From assembly GCF_035304305.1 (NCBI RefSeq), contig NZ_DATGQG010000009.1, positions 1 through 34,727 on the forward strand: a DNA stretch of 34,727 bases, written 5' to 3'. Below, piece by piece: positions 17,624 to 24,757 of the stretch; within the stretch, counting starts at the first letter, position 1, and each line of letters starts with the position of its first letter. The notes beneath the pieces were generated by a model. It worked only from the letters and a program-made list of their open reading frames with translations. It was not told where the DNA came from and did no database searches. A program made the translations under genes and the position numbers. Origin of the DNA: Ferrovibrio sp035304305. GTDB lineage: Bacteria; Pseudomonadota; Alphaproteobacteria; Ferrovibrionales; Ferrovibrionaceae.

Positions 17624-19279
17624 ATGCGCACTGCAATCCATCCGGCCGATGCGGGACGGTACGACACGGGAGAGACCGGCATGGTGGCGGCCCTGCGCCG
17701 GCGGTTTGCCCGGGCGAAGGCGCAGCGCAGCGGCTGGGAGGCGCTGTGGCACGACTGCTACGACTATGCGCTGCCGGCGCGGCGCAACGGCGTCGCCATG
17801 GCCGCGACCGGCGGCGCATCGGGCGGCCTGCGCGGCGGCGAGAAGCTGTTCGACGGCACCGCCTGCGATGCGGCCGACCAGCTTGCCGCCGCTCTGCTGG
17901 CGCAGCTGACGCCGCCCTGGTCGCGCTGGTTCGGCTTCCGCCCGGGTCGCGACGTGCCCGAGGCGCAGCGCGGCGCGGTGGCGGCCGAACTCGATGCCGC
18001 CGCCGAAATCCTGCAGGCGCAGTTCGAGCGTTCCAATCTCGCCGTCGAGCTGCACCAGAATTTCCTCGACCTCGTCGTCGCCGGCACCGCCTGTCTCGCC
18101 TGCGAGGAAGCGCCATTGGGCGAGCCGAGCGCGCTGCGCTTCACGGCGATGCCGCTGGGCGAGGTGGTGCTGGAAGAGGGCGCCGGCGGCCGTCTCGATA
18201 CCGTCTTCCGCCGCCAGGACCTGACGCTCGAGCAGCTGGCGCAGCGCTATCCCGCGGTCACGCAGGCCGCGTGGTTTGCCGAGCGCCGCCGGCGCGCGAC
18301 GCAGTCCGATGACGACGCAACGCGCATCGCGGTGCTCGACTGCGTGCTGCCCGAGGCGGCACCGGCCAGCGGCTACAGCTACATCGCCCTGCTCGAGGAC
18401 GGCGCAGCCGGACACGGGCCGGTGCAGGATTCCGACGCCGTGCTTGCCCGCGGCCGGTTCGACCAGACGCCCTTCATCGCCTTCCGCTGGCTGAAGGCGC
18501 CGGGCGAGGCTTACGGCCGCTCGCCGGTGATGAAGGCGCTGCCCGACATCAAGACCGCCAACAAGGTCGTCGAGCTCGTTCTCAAAAACGCATCGATTGC
18601 CGTCACCGGCATCTGGCAGGCCGACGATGACGGCGTGCTCAATCCCGCCAATGTGAAACTCGTGCCCGGCGCGATCATCCCGAAAGCCGTCGGCTCCTCG
18701 GGCCTGACGCCGCTCGCCGCGCCGGGACGCTTCGACATTTCGCAGCTGGTGCTGGACGACCTGCGCGCCCGCATCCGCCATGCGCTGCTGGGCGACACCC
18801 TGGGCCAGATCGATGCGCCGCGCATGACCGCGACGGAGGTGCTGGAACGCTCCGCCGAGATGGCGCGGCTGCTGGGCGCCACCTTCGGGCGGCTGCAGAG
18901 CGAGCTGCTCGATCCGCTGATCCGCCGCGCCGTCGCGATCCTGCAGCGCCGCGGCGAGATTCCTCGCTTCGCGCTGGATGGCCGCGAGGTCGTGCTGGTG
19001 CAGCAGTCGCCGCTTGCCCGCCTGCAGGCCCAGGGCGACGTGCAGGGCACGCTGACCTGGCTCGGCCAGGTGCAGGCGCTCGGGCCGCAGGCGATGCAGG
19101 CGGTGGACGTGCTCGCCGTGGCGCGCTGGCTCGGCCGCACCCTCGGCGTGCCGGGCGAATTCCTCGTCGAGCCGGGCGAGGCGATGCCGCAGGGCGCCGG
19201 CAATCCGGTGCAGCAGATGCTGCAGCAGCTGCAGGGCGCGATCGGTCCCGCCGCCGCGCAGATGGGAGAGGCCGCATGA
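17624..19279 (+). CDS. Portal / head-tail connector protein (T7 gp8-like)
   Basis: The portal forms the dodecameric ring at the packaging vertex through which DNA enters and leaves. The 551-residue length is close to T7 gp8. Family-like features include WEALWHDCYDYALPAR near the N-terminus, the Ala-rich segment with AALLAQLTPPWSRWFGFRPG, the GEAYGRSPVMKALPDIKTANK block typical of podoviral connectors, and TATEVLERSAEMARLLG with a Gln-rich C-terminal tail. ATG 17624 is eight bases after the previous stop; ATG 17684 is an alternative. The stop overlaps the next start by four bases. Confidence 0.92.
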   Translation: MRTAIHPADAGRYDTGETGMVAALRRRFARAKAQRSGWEALWHDCYDYALPARRNGVAMAATGGASGGLRGGEKLFDGTACDAADQLAAALLAQLTPPWSRWFGFRPGRDVPEAQRGAVAAELDAAAEILQAQFERSNLAVELHQNFLDLVVAGTACLACEEAPLGEPSALRFTAMPLGEVVLEEGAGGRLDTVFRRQDLTLEQLAQRYPAVTQAAWFAERRRRATQSDDDATRIAVLDCVLPEAAPASGYSYIALLEDGAAGHGPVQDSDAVLARGRFDQTPFIAFRWLKAPGEAYGRSPVMKALPDIKTANKVVELVLKNASIAVTGIWQADDDGVLNPANVKLVPGAIIPKAVGSSGLTPLAAPGRFDISQLVLDDLRARIRHALLGDTLGQIDAPRMTATEVLERSAEMARLLGATFGRLQSELLDPLIRRAVAILQRRGEIPRFALDGREVVLVQQSPLARLQAQGDVQGTLTWLGQVQALGPQAMQAVDVLAVARWLGRTLGVPGEFLVEPGEAMPQGAGNPVQQMLQQLQGAIGPAAAQMGEAA

Positions 19280-19497
19280 GCAGCCGCGACGACGACGCGA
19301 TCGCAGCGGCCTTTGCGCGCTGCTTCCGCGGTGCCGATGGCGAGCGCGTGCTGGCCTATCTGCGCCGCCTCACCATCGAGCGCCGCACCGTGCCCGATGC
19401 CAGCGAAGCCGAGCTGCGGCATCTCGAAGGCCAGCGGCATCTGGTGGCGATGATCGCGCTGCTGGTGGATCGCGGCCGCTTCGGCGCCAGCCACTGA
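19276..19497 (+). CDS. Bbp19-like phage protein
   Basis: This small acidic protein has 73 residues and the pattern of the Bbp19-like family found beside podoviral portals: a phenylalanine-containing helix ending in GADGERVLAYLRRLT, then HLEGQRHLVAMIALLVDRG, where EGxR plus a hydrophobic helix is the hallmark. Its function is unknown; a virion or assembly role is implied by its invariant place between portal and scaffold. ATGA overlap with the portal gene indicates coupled translation. Confidence 0.75.
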   Translation: MSSRDDDAIAAAFARCFRGADGERVLAYLRRLTIERRTVPDASEAELRHLEGQRHLVAMIALLVDRGRFGASH

Positions 19498-19526
19498 AGG
19501 AACATTACGTGAAAGGAAGAATGGCC

Positions 19527-20249
19527 ATGACCCAGACATTGCTGAGCGACGCGGCGGATGCCGCCAACGGCTTCGACGACGTGCCGGAGAAATTCCGCGA
19601 TCCGCAGACCGGCGCGCTGCGCGCCGACCTGCTGCTGAAATCCTACCGCGCGCTGGAAGCCAAGCTGGCCGGCATGGTGGCGATTCCCGGCGCGGATGCC
19701 GATGACGAGTCGCATCGCCGCTTCCGCCAGGCGCTCGGCGTGCCGGAGCGTCCGGAGGATTACGCGATCACGCTGAAGGATCCGGCGCTCTGGACCGATC
19801 CCGAGGTGAATGCGCGGCTGCATGAGGCCGGCTTCACGCCCGCCCAGGCGCAGCTCGTCTACGATCTCGCCTGCGACCATGTCGCGCCGCAGCTGCAGCG
19901 CATGGCCGGCGAGTTCCGCCACCGCAGCGAACGCGAGCGGCTGATGCAGCGCTACGGCAGCGAGCAGCGCTTCCGCGAGACGGCCCGCGCGCTGGAAGCC
20001 TGGGGCAGCCGCAACCTGCCGGCGCCGGTCTTCGAGGCGCTGGCCTCGTCCTATGAAGGCATCGTCGCGCTGGAGCAGATGATGCAGGGCGGCGATCCGG
20101 CGCTGCCGAAGGGCGGCAATGCGGCCGACGAGATGCTGAGCGAGGAGCAGCTCGTCGCGCTGATGCGCGACCCCCGTTACTGGAAGAAACGCGACCCCGA
20201 AATCCTCGCCAAGGTCACAGAAGGCTTCAGGAGGCTGTATCCGGGCTGA
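19527..20249 (+). CDS. Capsid assembly scaffold protein (T7 gp9-like)
   Basis: The scaffold directs procapsid assembly and then leaves the head. The 240-residue product is read from ATG 19527, seven bases after AAGGAAG; GTG 19509 and ATG 19521 are in frame but poorly spaced. The sequence contains VPEKFRDPQTGALRADLLLKSY and LGVPERPEDYAI, both recurrent in podoviral scaffolds, followed by a long charged helical region and a basic C-terminus (RDPRYWKKRDPEILAKV), the part that usually contacts capsid protein. The gene lies immediately before the capsid gene, as expected. Confidence 0.82.
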   Translation: MTQTLLSDAADAANGFDDVPEKFRDPQTGALRADLLLKSYRALEAKLAGMVAIPGADADDESHRRFRQALGVPERPEDYAITLKDPALWTDPEVNARLHEAGFTPAQAQLVYDLACDHVAPQLQRMAGEFRHRSERERLMQRYGSEQRFRETARALEAWGSRNLPAPVFEALASSYEGIVALEQMMQGGDPALPKGGNAADEMLSEEQLVALMRDPRYWKKRDPEILAKVTEGFRRLYPG

Positions 20250-20477
20250 TCGCGTCGGCTGGCCCGCGCGACAGCGCCGCGAACAGCTGCGCGTCGCATC
20301 GCCGGGCCGGCTGCCCCGTTCTTCTCTCCGCTCCGATCCGACAACCGCCGCGCCCTTGCGCGGGGCCGGGCAGGGCGCGGCGACGGTGCCCGTCGCAACG
20401 GATAACGCCGCAGGCCGCATGAACCGCCGGAGCCCGGCTCCGGTTCGTGAAACCGAGACGATGAAAGGAAGCGTCCC
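20250..20477 (+). other. Hairpin-rich intergenic region before the capsid gene
   Basis: These 228 bases contain no convincing gene. They hold three strong inverted repeats: CCGCGC-CCTT-GCGCGG (20348-20363), CGACGG-TGC-CCGTCG (20381-20395) and CCGGAGCC-C-GGCTCCGG (20427-20443). None has a T-run, so they are not ordinary terminators. Placement suggests mRNA processing or stabilisation that raises capsid output. GAAAGGAAG precedes the capsid start. Confidence 0.45.
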
Positions 20478-21296
20478 ATGACGCCCAGTATCGACCAGTC
20501 CTTTGTACGTCAGTTCGAACACGACGTGCACCAGGCCTACCAGCGGCTCGGCGCCAAGCTGCGTCCGACCGTGCGATCCAAGACATCGGTGAAAGGCTCG
20601 TCGACCACCTTCCAGAAGGTCGGCAGGGGCACCGCGTCGACCAAGGCGCGGCACGGCAAGGTGCCGGTGATGAATGTCGACCACGGCGCCGTCGAATGCC
20701 TGCTGCAGGATTACTATGCCGGCGAATGGCTCGACGCGCTGGACGAGCTGAAGGTCGGCCACAACGAGCGCGAGGTGATCGTCAATGCCGGCGCCTATGC
20801 GCTGGGCCGCAAGACCGACGAGCTGATCATCCGCTCGCTCGACCAGTCGGCCAATTTCGCCGGCGGCGACAGCGACGGCCTGACCAAGGCGAAGATCCTC
20901 GCCGCCTTCGAGGCGCTCGGCGAGGCCGACGTGCCCGATGACGGCCAGCGCTATGCCGTGATCGGCTGGCGCCAGTGGTCGCAGCTGCTCGAGATCCCGG
21001 AATTCGCCGATGCCGATTATGTCGGCGACGACGACCTGCCGTGGAAGGGCGCCCAGGCCAAGCAGTGGCTCGGCACGCTGTGGATGGCCCATAGCGGCCT
21101 GACCCTGCAGAACGACGTGCGGCTCTGCCATTGGTACCACAAGACCGCCGTCGGTCATGCCTCGGGGCAGGAGGTGAAGTCCGACATCACCTGGCACGGC
21201 GACCGTGCCGCGAATTTCATCAACAACATGATGAGCCAGGGTGCCGTGCTGATCGATCCGGCCGGCGTGGTCACCCTGCGCTGCCGCGAAGTGTAA
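20478..21296 (+). CDS. Major capsid protein
   Basis: This 272-residue protein resembles the podoviral/phage capsid family. It has SFVRQFEHDVHQAYQRLGAKLRP at the N-terminus, KARHGKVPVMNVDHGAVEC, then LDELKVGHNEREVIVNAGAYALGRKTDELI. The C-terminal end is REV after QGAVLIDPAGVVTLRC. The fold is presumably HK97-like, with the N-terminal region and spine helix visible as predicted helices. Its place after the scaffold and before a decoration-like gene supports the call. It is preceded by a strong ribosome site and structured leader RNA, consistent with high expression. Confidence 0.88.
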   Translation: MTPSIDQSFVRQFEHDVHQAYQRLGAKLRPTVRSKTSVKGSSTTFQKVGRGTASTKARHGKVPVMNVDHGAVECLLQDYYAGEWLDALDELKVGHNEREVIVNAGAYALGRKTDELIIRSLDQSANFAGGDSDGLTKAKILAAFEALGEADVPDDGQRYAVIGWRQWSQLLEIPEFADADYVGDDDLPWKGAQAKQWLGTLWMAHSGLTLQNDVRLCHWYHKTAVGHASGQEVKSDITWHGDRAANFINNMMSQGAVLIDPAGVVTLRCREV

Positions 21297-21306
21297 GGAG
21301 GCGACG

Positions 21307-21579
21307 ATGGCCTACAGCTCGAAAACCCTCTCGGTGCTCGGTTACGCCAACGGCTTCACGCTGTGGCATTACGCGACGCCCGATCCGGCCGCCAGTGTCG
21401 ATACCAGCGGTTATTTCAACGCCGCCGCCGACATGCTGCGGGTCGGCGACTTCATCCTGGCCAATACCGGCCAGGGCAGCGGCGCGCCGCAGCACGGCAT
21501 CTTCGTCGTCGCCGCGAACCAGAACGGCACTGTCGATCTCGCCGATCTGACGCCGGCCGCCGCCGCCAACAGCGACTGA
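21307..21579 (+). CDS. Small capsid-adjacent protein, decoration candidate
   Basis: The 90-residue protein begins MAYSSKTLSVLGYANGFTLWHY and continues DTSGYFNAAADMLRVGDFI and GIFVVAANQNGTVDL. This compact beta-rich pattern recurs next to capsid genes in several phage groups and in that setting is usually taken as a head decoration or stabilising protein. No biochemical role is proven. It starts 10 bases after the capsid stop, with AAGGAGG as ribosome site, so the two are produced from one mRNA at high level. Confidence 0.72.
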   Translation: MAYSSKTLSVLGYANGFTLWHYATPDPAASVDTSGYFNAAADMLRVGDFILANTGQGSGAPQHGIFVVAANQNGTVDLADLTPAAAANSD

Positions 21580-21586
21580 GCGCAAC

Positions 21587-21740
21587 CCTCGCCCTGACCC
21601 TCTCCGCTCCGTGGAGAGGGGGGTGAGGACAATCACCACCCTCGCGCCTTCCACCGCCGCAGCGTCATCGCGCGGCGGATCGGGGCCGCGCGGCCCGCGG
21701 GCGCCGCATCGCGATCCTCCTCTCGTCGCGGTGCGGCGCC
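21587..21740 (+). other. Two large hairpins between decoration and tail genes
   Basis: The first (21587-21628) has an inner 8-bp stem CCCTCTCC / GGAGAGGG with a 7-base loop and an outer 8-bp stem CCTCGCCC / GGGTGAGG (one GU pair, 3-base bulge). The second (21700-21740) pairs GGCGCCGCA with TGCGGCGCC and an inner CGCG. No T-run follows. With the hairpins before the capsid gene they bracket the capsid-decoration pair. Confidence 0.45.
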
Positions 21741-21770
21741 CCAGCGGGGCGACAGGAAAGGAAGCCAGCC

Positions 21771-22340
21771 ATGGCCTTGTCCGCCACCGAACTCTGCAGC
21801 CGCGCGCTGATCGCGCTGGGCGCCCGCCCGATCGCCGCCTTCGACGAAGCCACCGTCGAGGCCGAGATCGCGCGCCATCTCTATCCGCCGTTGCGCGACG
21901 GGCTGCTGTCGTCGCATCCTTGGCGCTTTGCCACCCTGCAGGCGGCGCTGCCGCGCCTGCCGCAGGCGCCGGCGGCCGATTACGCCTGCGCCTTCCAGCT
22001 GCCGCCGGATTTCCTGCGCGCGCTGTCGGCCGGCCTGCCTGAAAAGGGCCGCGGCCTGAGCTACCGCATCGCCGGCCGCCGGCTGGAGGCCGATGTCGAG
22101 GCGCTGACGCTGACCTACATCTTCCGCCCCGACGAAAGCGGCTTTCCGCCCTTCTTCGATCTTGCGCTGATCGCGCGGCTGGCGGCGGATTTCTGCCTGC
22201 CGCTGACCGAGAGCACCAGCCGCGCGCAGCTGCTGCACAAGCTGGCGGAGGACGAGTTCCGCCGCGCCAAGGCGATCGACAGCCAGCAGGACGAGCCGAG
22301 CCGCATCGAGGACTTCACCCTGGTGGATGTGAGGTCCTGA
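21771..22340 (+). CDS. Tail tubular protein A (T7 gp11-like, gatekeeper)
   Basis: This adaptor ring sits between portal and nozzle in short-tailed phages. The 189-residue length is close to T7 gp11 (196). Family features are LCSRALIALGARPIAAFDE near the N-terminus (the alpha-helical part), RDGLLSSHPWRFATLQAALPRL, and later LTYIFRPDESGFPPFFDLALIARLAADFCLPLTES. The start is ATG 21771, preceded by GGAAAGGAAG. Its stop overlaps the next start by one base (TGATG). Confidence 0.9.
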   Translation: MALSATELCSRALIALGARPIAAFDEATVEAEIARHLYPPLRDGLLSSHPWRFATLQAALPRLPQAPAADYACAFQLPPDFLRALSAGLPEKGRGLSYRIAGRRLEADVEALTLTYIFRPDESGFPPFFDLALIARLAADFCLPLTESTSRAQLLHKLAEDEFRRAKAIDSQQDEPSRIEDFTLVDVRS

Positions 22341-24265
22341 TGCCGAAACTCACCATCGCCAAGAACAACTTCACCGCCGGCGAGATCGCGCCCGATCTCT
22401 GGGGCCGCTCGGACCTGCAGGGCTATGTGAACGGCGCCGCGCGCCTGCGCAACGTGCTGCTGCGGCCGGCCGGCGGCGTGACGCGCAGGCCCGGCCTGCG
22501 CCATGTCGCCCTGCTGCCCGGCATCGCGGCGCTAAGGCTGGCTGCCTTCGCCTTCAACACGGCGCAGACCTACCTGCTCGGCTTCTGTCCCGGCGAGCTG
22601 CGCGTCTGGCGGGACGACGAGGAGGTCTTTGCCGCCGCCGCGCCCTGGACGTCGGACATGCTGCCGAATCTCACCTGGACGCAGAGCGCCGACACGCTGT
22701 TCCTCTGCCATCCGGATCTGCCGCCGCAGCGCATCACGCGCAGAAGCCATACCGACTGGCAGATCGCGGATTTCACCTTCGCGCCCGACAAACCCGAAGG
22801 CGGCAGCGATACCGGCGCGAAGCACATGCCGATGTTCAAGTTCGCGGCCGATGCCGTGACGCTGACGCCTTCGGCCACCGGCGGCACCATCGCGCTCACC
22901 GCCTCCGAGGATTTCTTCCTGCCCCGGCATGAGGGCGTGCAGCTGCGCATCAGGAAGAAGGCCGTGCGCATCGACGCCGTTTCCAGTCCCGTCACGGCCT
23001 CGGCCACCGTGCTGCAGACGCTGACCGATACCGCCACCACGTCGGACTGGGAGGAGGCGGCCTTCTCGCCGGTCCATGGCTGGCCGGCCTGCGCCACGAT
23101 CTACCAGGAGCGGCTGGTCTTCGCCGGCTCGCGCGACCTGCCGAACCGGGTCTGGCTGTCGAAGACCTCCGACATCGACAATTTCGATGCCGGCAAGGGC
23201 CTCGACGACGAGGCGATCGAATTCGCGCTGCTCAGCGACCAGGTGGATGCGATCCGCGCCGTCGTTGCGGGCCGGCATCTGCAGCTCTTCACCACCGGCG
23301 CGGAATGGATGGTCACCGGCGAGCCGCTGACGCCGACCAGCCTGCGCGCCCAGCGCCAGACCCGCATCGGCTCCCATGCCGACCGCGCCATTCCGCCGCG
23401 CCATGTCGACGGCGCGACGCTGTTTCTCGCGCGCTCGGGAAAAGAACTGCGCGAATTCCTCTACACCGACATCGACCAGGCCTATACCGCGACCGATCTG
23501 GCGCTGCTCTCCAGTCATGTCTTCCGGAATCCCGTCGACCAGGACTACGCCGCGCAGGACCGGCTGTTCCTGATCGTCATGGGTGACGGCCGGATCGCCG
23601 CGCTCACCGTCTACCGCGCGCAGCAGATCGCCGCCTGGACCCTGTTCGAGACCGACGGCCGGTTCCGCGCCATCGCGGTGGTGGAAGACCGTATCCATGT
23701 CGCGGTGGAGCGGGACGGGGTGCTGCGCGTCGAGCGGTTCGCGCCGGAGCGCTTCACCGATGCCCATGTCTTCGCCGCATCCGACACGCCGCAGGTGCAG
23801 TGGGCCGGCCTCGATCATCTCGAGGGCCGCAGCGTCCGCATCGTCGCCGATGGCCTGCCGCAGGCCGCGCGGATCGTGCAGGGCGGCGCCGTCACGCTCA
23901 GCCGTCCGGCGCGGCAGGTCGAGATCGGCCTCGCCTATGGCCACGAGATCACGCCGTTGCCGCCCGAACTCGCCGGCGGCGGCACGACCACGCAGGGCCT
24001 GCCGGTGCGGCTGGTGCGCGCGGTGCTGCGGCTGCACGAGACGCGTGCGCTGCATGTCGATCTCGGCCAGGGCCTGCGCAGCTATCCCTTCGCGCGCGGC
24101 GGCGATGCGCTGGATGCGCCGCCGTCGCCGTTCAGCGGCGATGTCGAGCTGCGCGGACTCGGCTGGGTGCGCGGCATCGACCGGCCGCTATGGCGCATCA
24201 GCCAGGACGCGCCGCTGCCCTGCACGCTGCTCTCCGCCATCACCGAAGTGAAAGGAGCCGAATGA
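22340..24265 (+). CDS. Tail tubular protein B (T7 gp12-like nozzle)
   Basis: This protein forms the distal tail nozzle. The 641-residue sequence begins with KNNFTAGEIAPDLWGRSDLQGYVNGAARLRN and PAGGVTRRPGLRHVA, the hallmark N-terminus of podoviral tail tube B proteins. It continues with beta-propeller-like strands including WPACATIYQERLVFAGS and PNRVWLSKTSDIDNF. It is somewhat shorter than T7 gp12. It overlaps tail tube A by one base and the next gene by four. The call is firm because the N-terminal signature is very specific. Confidence 0.92.
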   Translation: MPKLTIAKNNFTAGEIAPDLWGRSDLQGYVNGAARLRNVLLRPAGGVTRRPGLRHVALLPGIAALRLAAFAFNTAQTYLLGFCPGELRVWRDDEEVFAAAAPWTSDMLPNLTWTQSADTLFLCHPDLPPQRITRRSHTDWQIADFTFAPDKPEGGSDTGAKHMPMFKFAADAVTLTPSATGGTIALTASEDFFLPRHEGVQLRIRKKAVRIDAVSSPVTASATVLQTLTDTATTSDWEEAAFSPVHGWPACATIYQERLVFAGSRDLPNRVWLSKTSDIDNFDAGKGLDDEAIEFALLSDQVDAIRAVVAGRHLQLFTTGAEWMVTGEPLTPTSLRAQRQTRIGSHADRAIPPRHVDGATLFLARSGKELREFLYTDIDQAYTATDLALLSSHVFRNPVDQDYAAQDRLFLIVMGDGRIAALTVYRAQQIAAWTLFETDGRFRAIAVVEDRIHVAVERDGVLRVERFAPERFTDAHVFAASDTPQVQWAGLDHLEGRSVRIVADGLPQAARIVQGGAVTLSRPARQVEIGLAYGHEITPLPPELAGGGTTTQGLPVRLVRAVLRLHETRALHVDLGQGLRSYPFARGGDALDAPPSPFSGDVELRGLGWVRGIDRPLWRISQDAPLPCTLLSAITEVKGAE

Positions 24266-24744
24266 TGACCGCATTCGAACCGATGTGGCTCGCCGCCGCC
24301 ATGAGCGCGCTCGGCACCGCATCCGGCATCGCGCAGTCGGTGCAGCAGGACAAGGTGCAGCGCCGCGCCCAGGCGCTGCAGGCCAGTCAGGCGCAGGCCG
24401 AGATCGAAGCGCTGGAGCGCCAGCGCGCCGAGGCCGAGGAGGACCGCCGCGACCGGCTGCAGCGCGCGACAGCGGCGCAGCGGGCCGCCTTCGCCGCCGG
24501 CGGCGTGTCGGCCGACGGCTCGGGCGAGGCGGTGTTCGGCAACCTGCTGGCGGAGGCCGATGCCGAACGCCGCCGCTTCGATGCCGAGGTCGACCGCCGC
24601 ATCCAGGGCCTGCAATCGGGCATCCAGATGAACCTGCTGCGCGGCGCGCAGGGCAACGCTTTCGGCCGCGCCGCGGCCGTCGCCGATTTCGGCACCGACC
24701 TGATCGGCATCGGCCGCAAGGCCGGCTGGTTCAAAAAGCCATGA
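24262..24744 (+). CDS. Putative internal virion protein (T7 gp14-like)
   Basis: The 160-residue protein starts MMTAFEPMWLAAAMSALGTASG, a hydrophobic helix. A long Gln/Glu/Arg-rich coiled coil follows (QASQAQAEIEALERQRAEAEEDRRDRL), then FAAGGVSADGSGEAVFGNLL and a Gly-rich end. The plan of N-terminal hydrophobic helix, coiled coil and the GGVSADGS-type loop is typical of small internal core proteins that are ejected into the host envelope. T7 has two further large core proteins (gp15, gp16); no counterpart is present here. Start overlaps tail tube B by four bases (ATGA). Confidence 0.7.
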   Translation: MMTAFEPMWLAAAMSALGTASGIAQSVQQDKVQRRAQALQASQAQAEIEALERQRAEAEEDRRDRLQRATAAQRAAFAAGGVSADGSGEAVFGNLLAEADAERRRFDAEVDRRIQGLQSGIQMNLLRGAQGNAFGRAAAVADFGTDLIGIGRKAGWFKKP

Positions 24745-24757
24745 CCGGGAGCCTCTC

